Positions 1 through 10,410 are shown, numbered from the stretch's first letter. The stretch is 64,000 nucleotides of DNA from Bacteroidales bacterium (GCA_022009815.1 CP091725.1:62001-126000); one strand, 5' to 3'. Notes: generated by a model from the sequence alone, not told the origin. A program made the numbers and translations.

Positions 1-828
1 TACGTAATCACTGTCGACGATGTTGAAAACTTCACATTGCCTACCGGCGTAAACTACAGCATCATGAGCAATGAGGCGTTGACAGCCGACAAGGAGGCTA
101 CCGTGAGCAACATCAACGACAACAAGCAAATCAGCATCAAGGTGACCAACAAGCAGTCAATCGCAAACGCTGAGGCTACCGATGCCGACGGCTTGCGCGA
201 ACACACTTACAACTTCTACTTCCGCGAGGCTCCGCAGCAGTTTGAAGGCTTCTACTTCACCAATGTCAACGGCTCCGACATCTACTCTGGCGAGACAACA
301 ACACTCACCCTCACCCAAGAGAATGCCGACTACCACACTTACACGCTCGCAATCGCCGACGTGAAAGTGGCACAGGCTGCCACACGTGCTGCCGGCGACG
401 CTGTAAACGTTACTGTTTCAGGCTTGACAAAGACTGAGAAAGACGGCAAGGTGATCTATTCAGGAACCGACGACAACGCGAAGGTGGGCAACGAGACAAA
501 ACAGGTAAGCGCCGTAGCCACTTTCGACGGCGACAACTATGAGGTGAAATTCTCGTTCACCAACGAGGACGGCACTGTGACCAACGTGGTTTCCACTCCA
601 GAGCCTACAACTTCAAGCGTAAGCGAAATCAACGGTGCCACAGCCGCTGTCGCTGCCACTGAGGGCGCAATCCTCGTCAGCAACTACAACGGCGCCGCCG
701 CTGTCTACACCACCGACGGACGCCTGGCTGCCAACGCCGAGGTCAACGGCTCTGCAAGCATCAATGTTGCCGCAGGCCTCTACATCGTGCGCACTGGCAA
801 CAAAGCAACAAAGGTTATCGTAAAATAA
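1..828 (+). CDS. C-terminal part of a T9SS-exported surface protein (5' partial)
   Basis: The reading frame is open from the first base, so the start lies outside the window. About 275 residues are visible: beta-rich, threonine- and asparagine-rich sequence, possibly a calycin-like domain. The last ~70 residues end in a GLYIVRTGNKATKVIVK tail. That tail has the shape of a type A T9SS sorting domain, which directs export through the outer membrane and is then removed. A strong terminator follows 20 bp downstream, so this is the last gene of its transcript. The specific function cannot be told from this fragment. Confidence 0.7.
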   Translation, partial: YVITVDDVENFTLPTGVNYSIMSNEALTADKEATVSNINDNKQISIKVTNKQSIANAEATDADGLREHTYNFYFREAPQQFEGFYFTNVNGSDIYSGETTTLTLTQENADYHTYTLAIADVKVAQAATRAAGDAVNVTVSGLTKTEKDGKVIYSGTDDNAKVGNETKQVSAVATFDGDNYEVKFSFTNEDGTVTNVVSTPEPTTSSVSEINGATAAVAATEGAILVSNYNGAAAVYTTDGRLAANAEVNGSASINVAAGLYIVRTGNKATKVIVK

Positions 829-848
829 TCTATACGACACCATATCAC

Positions 849-883
849 GACAGCCGGGCAGCAAGTCCGGCTGTCTTTTTTTT
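849..883 (+). terminator. Rho-independent terminator after the T9SS protein
   Basis: GACAGCCGG at 849-857 pairs with CCGGCTGTC at 867-875, followed by a run of T to 883. Confidence 0.9.
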
Positions 884-928
884 GCGCGCCGCCAAATCCA
901 TAAGGTCTGCAAAATCAAACAAGTTTGT

Positions 929-959
929 TTTGCATTTCGCTCGCCTTGCACTATCTTTG
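929..959 (+). promoter_or_regulatory. Bacteroidota-type promoter of queDE
   Basis: TTTG at 929-932 and TATCTTTG at 952-959, spacer 19 bp. This is a full match to the -33/-7 consensus, 22 bp before the queD start codon. The stretch CTTGCACTATCTTTG also occurs in both promoters before the gene at 35425. Confidence 0.8.
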
Positions 960-981
960 TAAAACAAACAACGCAACAAGA

Positions 982-1332
982 ATGTACTACGTATCAAAAA
1001 GAATAGAAATAGCGGGCTGCCATAGCCTCAAACTCGACTACGAGAGCAAATGCTCACAGATGCACGGCCACAATTGGATTGTGACGATACACTGCCGCGC
1101 CCGCTCGCTCAACCACAACGGTATGGTGTGCGACTTCACCCACATCAAGGAAAAAATCCACGGCTACCTCGACCACGGCAACTTCAACGAGCTGCTGCCG
1201 TTCAACCCAACGGCTGAGAACATTGCCAAATGGATTTGCGACCAGATTCCTGAATGCTACAAGGTGAGCGTACAGGAGTCGGAAGGAAACACCGCCACCT
1301 ACACAACCGACGACGATGAGCAAGACTTATAA
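982..1332 (+). CDS. queD: 6-carboxy-5,6,7,8-tetrahydropterin synthase (QueD)
   Basis: This enzyme converts dihydroneopterin triphosphate to 6-carboxytetrahydropterin, the second step of queuosine and 7-deazaguanine synthesis. The 116-residue protein has the zinc-binding histidines expected of the family: one near residue 16 (GCHSLKL) and the pair in MHGHNW near residues 30-35. A TAENIAKWI segment follows. I chose ATG at 982 and not the upstream in-frame codon at 925, because 925 would place the promoter inside the gene and the family begins with YYVSKRIEI-like sequence. The 3' end overlaps queE by 17 bp, so the two are translationally coupled. Confidence 0.93.
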   Translation: MYYVSKRIEIAGCHSLKLDYESKCSQMHGHNWIVTIHCRARSLNHNGMVCDFTHIKEKIHGYLDHGNFNELLPFNPTAENIAKWICDQIPECYKVSVQESEGNTATYTTDDDEQDL

Positions 1333-1896
1333 AATCAACGAAATTTTCTACAGCCTTCAAGGCGAAGGATTCTACACCGGCACTCCGTCGGTGTTTGTGC
1401 GCTTTTCAGGGTGCAACTTGAGCTGCCCGTTCTGCGACACCGACCACAACCTGGGCGTGATGATGACCGCCGACGAAATCGCCGCCGCTGTCAATGCCTT
1501 CCCTGCAAGCCATGTGGTGCTGACGGGTGGTGAGCCTTCGTTGTTTGTCGACGACGAACTGACCGCGGCGCTCCACGGCCATTTCATCGCAATGGAAACC
1601 AACGGCACACACCCCGTAGCCGCTGGCGTTGACTGGATTACAATGTCGCCGAAGTCTGACTTTGTCGACGGTGCGGAGCCCGTGCTGACAGAGTGCGACG
1701 AGCTGAAACTTGTCTACACTGGACAAACCTCGACCGCTACGCATCGTTTACCGCCCGTCACCATTTTCTGCAGCCTTGCGACTGCGGCGACGCCGGGAAA
1801 AACCGGCTGCTGCTGAAGGAATGCATACAGGCCTGCCTCGACAATCCCGTCTGGAGGTTGTCGCTGCAAACCCACAAATACCTCGACATCCGCTGA
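1316..1896 (+). CDS. queE: 7-carboxy-7-deazaguanine synthase (QueE), one frameshift in this sequence
   Basis: Radical SAM enzyme that converts 6-carboxytetrahydropterin to 7-carboxy-7-deazaguanine. The cluster-binding motif GCNLSCPFC (C-x3-C-x2-C) lies near residues 33-41, and LTGGEPSL follows near residue 70. The frame breaks at AAA 1725-1727. One extra A restores ELKLVYTGQ joined to LDRYASFTARHHFLQPCD and a normal C-terminus ending at 1896, 193 residues in all. The gene overlaps queD. The break most likely reflects a contracted A4 run and not a real mutation. Confidence 0.88.
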
Positions 1897-1969
1897 TGCC
1901 CATTCGCTGATGCCGACCATTACACCATCATTTTTGACTTATCGGCAATGATATATAGCAGATTTTTCG

Positions 1970-1977
1970 TAACTTTG
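1970..1977 (+). promoter_or_regulatory. -7 element upstream of the sulfonation operon
   Basis: TAACTTTG, 25 bp before the permease start. No clear TTTG at the expected -33 distance, so this is a partial match only. Confidence 0.5.
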
Positions 1978-2001
1978 CGCTTTATAAGTTTTTAGCAAAA
2001 A

Positions 2002-3549
2002 ATGTCGTTTGAAATAGCATTCGTTCTAATCTGTATGGGAGCCATGCTCGCAGCGTTGGTCTGCGACGTGATGCGTCCGGGCATGATTATGCTCAGCGTC
2101 GTTGTCATATTCCTATGCGCCGGAATCATCACTCCGAAGGAGATGCTCGAAGGCTTCAGCAACAAAGGTATGATCACTGTGGCAATGCTGTTTCTCGTCA
2201 GCGAGGGCATACGCCGCAGCGGCGCGCTCAACATAATGATTAAATGGCTGTTGCCTCAACAACGCAAATCCCTGCTGCACACTCAGTTGCGCATGCTTCC
2301 CGCCGTCAGTTTCACCTCGGCGTTTCTCAACAACACCCCTATCGTGGTAATCTTCGCCCCTATCGTGAAGCGTTGGGCGGAACGCATGAAAGTGCCCGCC
2401 ACAAAACTGCTTATTCCATTGTCGTATGCCACAATTCTCGGCGGAATGTGCACATTGATAGGCACGTCGACCAACCTCGTGGTACATGGCATGGTCATCG
2501 ACGCCGGATATGAAGGATTCTCCATGTTCGAACTCGGAAAAGTGGGCATATTCATCTGCATCGCCGGACTGACATACCTGTTTTTCTTCTCAAAACGCCT
2601 GCTTCCGGAGTCGCGAGAAGACAATCTCGACAAAGAAGACGACGCCCAGGCTCAAAACCTTCACCGCGTAGAGGTGATTCTCGGAGCGCGTTTCCCCGGT
2701 ATCAAGAAGCAGCTCGGAGAGTTCAATTTCGCACGCCACTACGGCGCATACGTCAAGGAGGTGCGACGTGGCGGTCAAGCCATTCCTGGCGACCTCGACA
2801 AGATAACGCTGCTCGAGGGCGACACTCTGATTCTTTGGGCCGACGACCAATTCATCCCCACTTGGGGCGACTCGCGTGTGTTCCTCATGGTGTCCAACGG
2901 CAAGGACGTGGTGCCGAAGGAAAGCCGCGGCAGGCGTCTGCTCGCCACCGCGCTGCTCGTATTCATGATTGTCGGTGCGACAGTAGGTGAATTGCCGGCG
3001 ATGAAAGACCTCGTGCCGGGAATGAAGTTCGACATGTTCTTCTTTGTCTGCGTCACAACCATCATCATGGCGTGGACCAAGATTTCCTCCTAAAAAGTAT
3101 ACAAAATACATATCCTGGGACATCCTCATAACCATCGCCTGCGCTTTTGCCATCAGCAAAGCCATCAACAATTCAGGCGTGGCGCCGATGATTGCCCGCA
3201 ACATCATCGCGATGACCGACAGCCTCGGACCTTACGGACTGCTCGCCGTGCTGTTTATAATCACAAATGTGTTTACTGAACTGATTACCAACAACGCTGC
3301 AGCGGCTCTGAGTTTCCCGATTGCCTTGTCGGTAGCCAACGAGCTGGGAGTCAGCCCAACACCGTTTTTCGTGGTCATCTGCATGGCTGCGTCAACAAGC
3401 TTCTGCACTCCGATAGGCTATCAGACAAACCTCATCGTGCAAGGTGTGGGCGGATACAAGTTCACCGACTTCATAAAGTGGGACTGCCTCTCAACGTGAT
3501 TGCCTTCGCAATTTCGGTGGGACTGATTCCGCTGTTCTGGGATTTCTAA
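2002..3549 (+). CDS. SLC13-family permease, probable sulfate importer (two frameshifts)
   Basis: Inner-membrane anion:sodium symporter-type protein, 516 residues after repair. It has N-terminal membrane segments, the SLC13 signature region with FLNNTPIVVIFAPIV and GTSTNLVVHG, a soluble TrkA-C-like domain around residues 215-290 (ILGARFPGI through GDTLILWADD), and a second membrane half with ITNNAAAALSFP and IGYQTNLIVQG. The frame breaks at TTT 3083-3085 (two T short) and at AAA 3475-3477 (one A short). With both repaired the protein ends LIPLFWDF at 3549. cysC starts 20 bp downstream, so the likely substrate is sulfate. The substrate is an inference from context. Confidence 0.85.
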
Positions 3550-3568
3550 TAAAAACGACACAACGACA

Positions 3569-4180
3569 ATGGAAAAGAAAGCGACAAACATCTATCCGAT
3601 ATTCGACCGCATGATGAGCCGTGACGACAAGGAGCAGCTGCTCAAACAGCGGGGCATGATGCTGTGGTTCACCGGACTGAGCGGTTCGGGGAAAAGCACC
3701 GTTGCCATCGCCCTTGAGCGCGAGCTGCACAGCCGCGGACTGCTCTGCCGAATACTCGACGGCGACAACATCCGCAGCGGAATCAACAACAACTTGGGAT
3801 TCTCCGCCGAAGACCGCGTTGAAAACATCCGCAGAATCGCCGAAGTGGGACGCCTTTTCGTCGACACCGGCATCATCACAATCGCGGCTTTCATCAGCCC
3901 AAACAACCAGTTGCGCGAAATGGCTGCCGAAATTATCGGCAAGGACGATTTCGTGGAGGTGTTTGTAAGCACTCCGCTTGAGGAATGCGAGAAGCGCGAC
4001 GTGAAAGGTCTTTATGCCAAGGCCCGATGCGGAGAGATTAAGAATTTCACAGGTATATCCGCCCCTTTCGAGGCTCCGGAGCATCCCGACATCACCCTCG
4101 ACACGTCGAAACTGCCGGTCGAGGAGTCGGTGAAAATCCTTTTGGACTACGTGTTGCCTAAAGCAGTATTGAAAAAATAA
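3569..4180 (+). CDS. cysC: Adenylylsulfate (APS) kinase
   Basis: Phosphorylates adenylylsulfate to PAPS, the activated sulfate donor. The 203-residue protein has a P-loop GLSGSGKST at residues 36-44, a LDGDNIRSGINNNLGFS segment for APS binding and the family's ENIRRIAEV stretch, with no frame disruption. It sits between the permease and cysD with short gaps (20 bp each side). No PAPS reductase (cysH) or sulfite reductase follows, so PAPS made here is probably spent by the sulfotransferase at the operon end. Confidence 0.95.
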   Translation: MEKKATNIYPIFDRMMSRDDKEQLLKQRGMMLWFTGLSGSGKSTVAIALERELHSRGLLCRILDGDNIRSGINNNLGFSAEDRVENIRRIAEVGRLFVDTGIITIAAFISPNNQLREMAAEIIGKDDFVEVFVSTPLEECEKRDVKGLYAKARCGEIKNFTGISAPFEAPEHPDITLDTSKLPVEESVKILLDYVLPKAVLKK

Positions 4181-4200
4181 ACAAAAAACAATATAATTCT

Positions 4201-5109
4201 ATGTCAGACTACAACTTAAGCCATCTTAAGGAACTCGAGGCAGAGGCAATCTACATCATCCGTGAAGTTGCTTCGGAATTCGAGAATCCTGTGATGCTCT
4301 ATTCCATCGGAAAGGACTCGTCGGTGATGGTGCGTCTCGCCGAAAAGGCATTCGCTCCCGGCAAAGTGCCGTTTCCGCTGATGCATATCGATTCGAAATG
4401 GAAATTCAAGGAAATGATCCAGTTCCGCGATGAATACGCCAAGAAATACGGCTGGAATCTTATCGTTGAATCAAACATGGAGGCGTTTAAAGCCGGTGTG
4501 GGTCCGTTCACCCACGGCAGCAAGGTGCACACCGACCTGATGAAGACTCAGGCTCTGCTCCACGCCCTCGACAAATACAAATTTGACGCCGCTTTCGGCG
4601 GTGCGCGACGCGACGAGGAGAAAAGCCGTGCGAAAGAGCGTATCTTCTCGTTCCGCGACAAGTTCCACCAGTGGGATCCTAAAAACCAGCGTCCGGAGCT
4701 GTGGGACATCTACAACACCCGCATCAACAAGGGTGAGAGCATCCGCGTGTTCCCGTTGTCAAACTGGACGGAACTCGACATCTGGCAGTATATCCGCCTG
4801 GAAAACATTCCTATCGTGCCTCTCTACTTTGCCAAGGAGCGTCCGGTGGTCAACATCGACGGCAACCTGATTATGCCCGACGATGACCGTCTGCCGGAGC
4901 AATACCGCGACAAGATTGAGATGCGCATGGTGCGTTTCCGCACACTCGGATGCTGGCCTTTGACAGGAGCCGTTGAAAGCGAAGCCGACACAATCGAAAA
5001 AATCGTGGAGGAAATGATGACCACCACAAAGAGTGAACGCACAACGCGCGTGATCGACTTCGACCAAGAGGCAAGTATGGAGCAAAAGAAACGTGAAGGT
5101 TATTTTTAA
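4201..5109 (+). CDS. cysD: Sulfate adenylyltransferase subunit 2
   Basis: Catalytic subunit of ATP sulfurylase, which makes adenylylsulfate from ATP and sulfate together with the GTPase CysN. The 302-residue protein is intact. It carries the modified PP-loop SIGKDSS (residues 35-41), GGARRDEEKSRAKERIFS, and the C-terminal TTTKSERTTRVIDFDQE segment typical of CysD. cysN begins 12 bp downstream. Confidence 0.95.
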   Translation: MSDYNLSHLKELEAEAIYIIREVASEFENPVMLYSIGKDSSVMVRLAEKAFAPGKVPFPLMHIDSKWKFKEMIQFRDEYAKKYGWNLIVESNMEAFKAGVGPFTHGSKVHTDLMKTQALLHALDKYKFDAAFGGARRDEEKSRAKERIFSFRDKFHQWDPKNQRPELWDIYNTRINKGESIRVFPLSNWTELDIWQYIRLENIPIVPLYFAKERPVVNIDGNLIMPDDDRLPEQYRDKIEMRMVRFRTLGCWPLTGAVESEADTIEKIVEEMMTTTKSERTTRVIDFDQEASMEQKKREGYF

Positions 5110-5121
5110 ACCACTACAGAA

Positions 5122-6556
5122 ATGGACAACAATTCAAAATTGAACATAAAGGAGTTTCTCGACAAGGACGAACAAAAAGACTTGTTGAGATTTCTAACCG
5201 CCGGCAGCGTCGATGATGGAAAATCTACGCTCATCGGCCGACTGCTCTTCGACAGCAAGAAAATCTACGAAGACCAACTCGACGCCCTCGAGCGCGACAG
5301 CAAACGTGTAGGAAATGCCGGAGAGCATATCGATTATGCCCTGCTGCTCGACGGACTGAAGGCTGAGCGCGAGCAAGGAATCACCATCGACGTGGCTTAC
5401 CGCTACTTCAGCACAAACAACCGTAAATTCATCATCGCCGACACCCCGGGACATGAGCAGTACACTCGCAACATGATTACCGGCGGATCCACGGCCAACG
5501 CGGCAATAATCCTTGTCGACGCCCGCACTGGTGTAATCACCCAGACCCGCCGACACACTTATCTGATTTCTCTGCTCGGAATCAAACACCTTGTGCTTGC
5601 TGTCAACAAAATGGACTTGGTTGACTTCGACAAAGCGGTGTTTGACAAAATCGTGCGCGACTTCGAGGAGTTTGTGGCGCCTCTCGGCATCCCCGACGTG
5701 ACATGCATACCTCTGTCGGCGCTCGACGGCGACAACGTGGTTGATAAAAGCGAGCGCACTCCGTGGTATACGGGCAAATGCCTGCTCGACTATCTTGAGA
5801 CTGTGCCCATCGACCTCGACCGCAACTATGACGACTTCCGCTACCCTGTGCAATACGTGCTGCGACCAAACCTCGACTTCCGCGGATTCTGCGGCAAGGT
5901 GACTTCCGGCGTAGTCCGCAAGGGCGACACCGTGATGGCTCTGCCTTCCCGCAAGACGTCGAAAGTGAAGAGCATCGTAACCTACGAAGGCGAAATCGAA
6001 GAGGCTTTCCCTCCTTTGTGCGTGACAATAACTCTTGAGGACGAAATCGACATCTCCCGCGGAGAAATGATCGTGAAACCCGACAACCTCCCGACAGAAG
6101 ACCGCAACTTCGAGGCTATGCTCGTGTGGATGGACGAGGAAGCGATGGACCCAAACAAGCAGTTCTATCTGAAACAGACCACCAACACTACCCGTGCGCG
6201 TATCGACTCTATAAAATACAAAGTCAACGTCAACACGATGGAGCAGTCGGAAGTTGACCATCTGGAGCTCAACGAAATCGGACGCGTGGTGTTTACCACC
6301 GGCAAGGAGCTGCTTTTCGACCCCTATCAGAAACAAGCAGACCGGCTCGTTCATCCTTATCGACCCGATTACAAACAACACGTCGGCTGTGGGTATGATC
6401 ATCGACCGTGTCGACGCAAAGGATATGAAGCACGACGACGCGCTTGCCACTATCTGCCTGTCTGACCTCGGCATCGACGAGTGCCATCTCGAAGCAATCC
6501 AAAAAGCCGCCGACGAATTGAAACGTCAAGGAATAGTCGTTAAAGTAAAAAAGTAG
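5122..6556 (+). CDS. cysN: Sulfate adenylyltransferase subunit 1 (GTPase), one frameshift
   Basis: EF-Tu-like GTPase subunit of ATP sulfurylase; GTP hydrolysis drives APS formation. G1 motif GSVDDGKST at residues 28-36, DTPGHEQY (G3) and NKMD (G4) are present, followed by beta-barrel domains. The frame breaks at AAA 6331-6333. Restoring A5 gives DPYQKNKQTGSFILIDP and an end at 6556, 478 residues. There is no fused CysC domain, which fits the separate cysC upstream. The sulfotransferase starts 3 bp after the stop. Confidence 0.92.
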
Positions 6557-6559
6557 AAT

Positions 6560-7660
6560 ATGGGATTGACATTTGACAAATTGCCCGTCAACACGCTTGT
6601 GGGCGCCGACTGGCAAACTTTCAAGGCTTTGACCGACGGGCAGCACATCAGCGACCACTACAAAGGCAAGTTTCGCCTAACAAAAGCTGTATGCCGATTG
6701 CTGAGCACCCTCGTGCCAATCGAGAACCGTGCCTACAACAAAATTGCCGGGCAGCCTCTGCAGGAAGACCCGCTGTTTATCCTCGGGCACTGGCGCAGCG
6801 GCACCACCTTTGTGCACAACGTGTTTGCCTGCGACAAGCATTTCGGCTACACAACCACATATCAGACCGTATTCCCGCACCTCGTGCTGTGGGGACAGCC
6901 ATTCTTCAAAAAAAACATGGCGATGCTGATGCCCGACAAGCGTCCTACAGACAATATGGAGCTGCGCCCCGACCTTCCACAGGAAGAGGAGTTCGCCTTG
7001 TCGAACATGATGCCTTACACATATTACAACTTCTGGTTTTTCCCCGAACGATGGATGGAATATTGCGACCGCTTCCTGACGTTTGAGAAGATTACAGAGG
7101 AGGAGCGTCAAGTGTTTAAAGACACTTTCTTACGCTTGGTGAAGGTGTCGCTCGCCAACACCGGCGGCACACAGTATCTGTCGAAAAACCCGCCTCACAC
7201 CGGACGTGTGCGCACGCTGCTGGAGATGTTTCCCAACGCAAAGTTCATCTACCTGAAGCGAAATCCGTACACCGTGTTCGAGAGCACTCGCAGTTTCTTC
7301 ACTAACACAATCAAGCCTCTGCAGCTGCAAGACATCTCGCAGGAGCAAATCGTGGACAACATCGTGGAAGCATACATGCGGCTCTACAACCGATATGAGG
7401 CAGACAAACTGCTAATTCCGGAAGGCAATCTTGTGGAAATCAAGTTTGAGGACTTCGAGCACAACGCTTTCGACCTCACAAAGGAAATCTACGGAAAACT
7501 GAAGCTGCAGGGATTCAACGAGGCTGAGGCCGACATCCGCGCATACCTCGACAAGAAGAAGGGCTACAAGAAAAACAAATACCAATATAAAGAGGAAACC
7601 ATCCAAATCGTCGAGAAGCATTGGAGCAAGGCGCTTGACGAATGGGGTTATACACTTTAA
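6560..7660 (+). CDS. PAPS-dependent sulfotransferase, steroid/cholesterol sulfotransferase-like
   Basis: Transfers sulfonate from PAPS to an acceptor. The 366-residue protein has the 5'-phosphosulfate loop LGHWRSGTTFVHN at about 75-87 and the 3'-phosphate motif KFIYLKRNPYTVFESTRSF at about 228-246. A conserved TQYLSKNPPHTGR precedes the latter. It has no signal peptide, so it acts in the cytoplasm beside the PAPS-making enzymes. The order permease-cysC-cysD-cysN-sulfotransferase resembles the Bacteroides thetaiotaomicron locus around BT_0416, known for sulfonating cholesterol and steroids (recalled, not searched). The acceptor here cannot be read from sequence. Confidence 0.88.
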   Translation: MGLTFDKLPVNTLVGADWQTFKALTDGQHISDHYKGKFRLTKAVCRLLSTLVPIENRAYNKIAGQPLQEDPLFILGHWRSGTTFVHNVFACDKHFGYTTTYQTVFPHLVLWGQPFFKKNMAMLMPDKRPTDNMELRPDLPQEEEFALSNMMPYTYYNFWFFPERWMEYCDRFLTFEKITEEERQVFKDTFLRLVKVSLANTGGTQYLSKNPPHTGRVRTLLEMFPNAKFIYLKRNPYTVFESTRSFFTNTIKPLQLQDISQEQIVDNIVEAYMRLYNRYEADKLLIPEGNLVEIKFEDFEHNAFDLTKEIYGKLKLQGFNEAEADIRAYLDKKKGYKKNKYQYKEETIQIVEKHWSKALDEWGYTL

Positions 7661-7672
7661 AACTTTACAACT

Positions 7673-8258
7673 ATGAGAATTTTCAAACAAATCGTCATCG
7701 CTGCATGCGCCGCCTTAGCCTTCACGGCTTCAATCCATGCGCAGTCGCCTGCCGAAGGTTGGACAAAAGTAGATCCTACAGAGCTGAAAAACGCTGTGGA
7801 ATTGTTTGCCAACGACAAAGCGGCTCTCGCTGTAGGCAAAGAAGGCGACTTGAACGCCACGACAATGTCGTGGGGAAGCATCGGCGAACTTTGGGGCAAG
7901 CCGATTGTAACAGTTGTCGTTGACCACAGCCGATACACATACTCGCTGATGGGACTCTATGACTACTTCACAATCACGGCATTCCCTAAAGATGAACGGG
8001 GCACTCGACTACATCGGTTCTCACTCCAGAAAAATGGATAAAAACAAAATCCAGAATGCCGGACTGACAACGATGTTCACCGAACTTGGAAATCCTACGT
8101 TCAAGGAGGGAAATCTGATTATCGAATGCCGCACAATCTACGAGGCTCCTATCGACGTGGACAATATGCTTGACGACGACATAATAAAGATGTATCAGGA
8201 CAACAAACTGAAACACACGATGTTTGTCGGCGAGATTGTCAACGTCTGGAAACGCTGA
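7673..8258 (+). CDS. Secreted flavin reductase-like (FMN-binding split-barrel) protein, one frameshift
   Basis: 195 residues after repair. An N-terminal signal peptide (MRIFKQIVIAACAALAFTAS... cleaved near HAQ) precedes a flavin reductase-like fold: NATTMSWGSIGELWGKP, then FTITAFP, then YIGSHS and a C-terminal EIVNVWK. Proteins of this family bind FMN and reduce it with NAD(P)H, or act as small flavin-binding oxidoreductases; a periplasmic location is unusual. The frame breaks at GGGG 7998-8001. Two more bases restore PKDERGALDYIGSHS. It lies 12 bp after the sulfotransferase, so it is probably co-transcribed, but its role in sulfonation is unknown. Confidence 0.72.
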
Positions 8259-8306
8259 TTTGTTTGAAACGCTTGTATGTAACAACAAAAGAACACTGAT
8301 TTATAT

Positions 8307-10348
8307 ATGGAAGAAAAAAAATTCAAACGCACGCTGGTTACAACAGCTCTGCCATACGCAAACGGTCCTGTCCACATCGGACACCTCGCCGGTGTGTATG
8401 TGCCTGCCGACATCTACACCCGCTATCTCCGACTCAAAGGTGAAGACGTGATTATGATTGGCGGCTCTGACGAGCACGGTGTGCCCATCACCATCAAGGC
8501 GAAAGCCGAAGGTGTCACGCCTCAAGACATCGTGGACCGCTACCACAAAATCATCAAAGACTCGTTTGAGGAACTCGGCATCTCTTTCGACATATATTCA
8601 CGAACCACGAGCAAAATCCATTCTCAGATGGCAAGCGACTTCTTCCGCAAACTCTACGACAAGGGTGAGTTTATCGAGAAGACGTCTATGCAATACTACG
8701 ACGAGGAGGCTCACCAATTCCTCGCCGACAGATATATCGTGGGCACATGCCCGCACTGCGGAAGCGACCATGCCTACGGCGACCAATGCGAGGCTTGCGG
8801 CACATCGCTCAACGCGACCGACCTTATCGAGCCGCATTCGGCAATCACCGGCAACAAACCGGTGCTGAAAGAAACCAAGCACTGGTATCTGCCGCTCGAC
8901 AAGTGGGAACCTACATTGCGCCACTGGATTCTTGACGAACACAAGGAATGGAAACCAAACGTATACGGACAGTGCAAATCATGGCTCGATATGGGTCTGC
9001 AGCCACGCGCCGTGAGCCGCGACCTCGACTGGGGTGTGCCGGTGCCGGTGGAAGGCGCCGAAGGAAAGGTGCTATACGTATGGTTTGACGCTCCTATCGG
9101 CTACATTTCAAACACTAAGGAACTGCTCCCCGACACTTGGGAAACTTATTGGAAGAGCAAAGATACTCGCATCATAAACTTCATCGGCAAGGACAACATC
9201 GTGTTCCACTGTATCGTGTTCCCTGCAATGCTTATGGCTGACGGATCGTACCAACTGCCGGAAAACGTGCCTGCCAACGAGTTCCTCAACCTTGAAGGCG
9301 ACAAAATCTCGACTTCACGCAACTGGGCGGTGTGGCTGCACGAATATCTGCGCGACATGCCCGGCAAGCAGGATGTGCTGCGCTATGTGCTGACTGCAAA
9401 CGCTCCGGAAACAAAAGACAACGACTTCACTTGGAAGGATTTCCAGGCGCGCAACAACAACGAGCTGGTGGCAATCCTCGGCAACTTCGTAAACCGTACT
9501 TTCGTATTGACACACAAGTACTACAAGGGTGTTGTGCCTGCCATCGGCGAGCTTACCGACTATGACCGCGAGACGCTGAAGGAATTTGCCGACGTGAAAG
9601 CAAATCTCGAAAACTACATCGAGCACTTCCGCTTCCGCGACGCGTTGAAGGAGGCTATGAATCTTGCCCGCATCGGAAACAAATACCTTGCCGACACTGA
9701 GCCGTGGAAGGTGGTGAAGACCGATGAGAAGCGTGTGGAAACGATTATGAACATCGCCATCGAGATTACTGCCAATCTCGCCATCGCTTTCGAACCGTTC
9801 CTGCCGTTCATGTCGAAGAAACTCCGCGATATGCTGGGAATGGAGAAATTTGACTGGAATGAGCTTGGCTCAATCACAATAATCCCTGCCAGAACAACGA
9901 TAAACCGGCCGAGCTGTTATTTGAAAAGATTGAAGACAGCGTGATTGAGGCGCAGATAAAGAAACTCAACGACACTAAGGAGGCCAACAAGCTGAAAAAC
10001 TTCAAGCCGGAACCTGTGGCTGCCAACGTGCCGTTCGACGACTTTATGAAACTCGACATCCGCGTGGGCAAAGTGCTGGAATGCGAGAAAGTGCCTAAAG
10101 CCGACAAACTGTTGAAGTTCAAGATTGACGACGGTATGGGCGGACGCACAATCGTGTCGGGCATCGCTAAATTCTACAAGCCTGAAGACCTTGTGGGCAA
10201 AGAGGTTTGCTTCATTGCCAACTTTGAGCCGCGCAAGCTGAAAGGTGTGGAGTCGCAAGGCATGATCCTCTCGGCTGAAAACGCCGACGGAAGTCTTGTT
10301 GTGATTGGTCCGCAGGGTGAAGTGGTCCCTGGATGCCAAGTGAAATAA
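8307..10348 (+). CDS. metG: Methionyl-tRNA synthetase (one frameshift)
   Basis: Charges tRNA-Met. About 680 residues after repair. HIGH-type motif HIGHLAGVYVPADI near residue 20, a zinc knuckle CPHCGSDHAYGDQCEACG near 150, and KISTS (KMSKS equivalent) near residue 333. A C-terminal tRNA-binding domain (FMKLDIRVGKVLECEKVPKA) matches the long, dimeric form. The frame breaks near 9891-9898, where one missing base separates the anticodon-binding part from NDKPAELLFEKIEDS. Essential gene, so the break is almost certainly not biological. Confidence 0.93.
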
Positions 10349-10365
10349 CAAGAACTCACATAGAC

Positions 10366-10407
10366 ATAAAAACGGCTTCTTCCCAATCGGAAAGAAGCCG
10401 TTTTTAT
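10366..10407. terminator. Bidirectional terminator between metG and the convergent hypothetical gene
   Basis: AAAAACGGCTTCTTTCC-type arm at 10368-10383 pairs with GGAAAGAAGCCGTTTTT at 10389-10405. A/T runs flank both sides, so it can serve both strands. Confidence 0.88.
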
Positions 10408-10410
10408 GTC

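Noticed and set aside
8259..8306. Riboswitch or T-box before metG
   Set aside because: Only 48 bp separate metG from the upstream gene, too little for either, and no conserved structure is visible.
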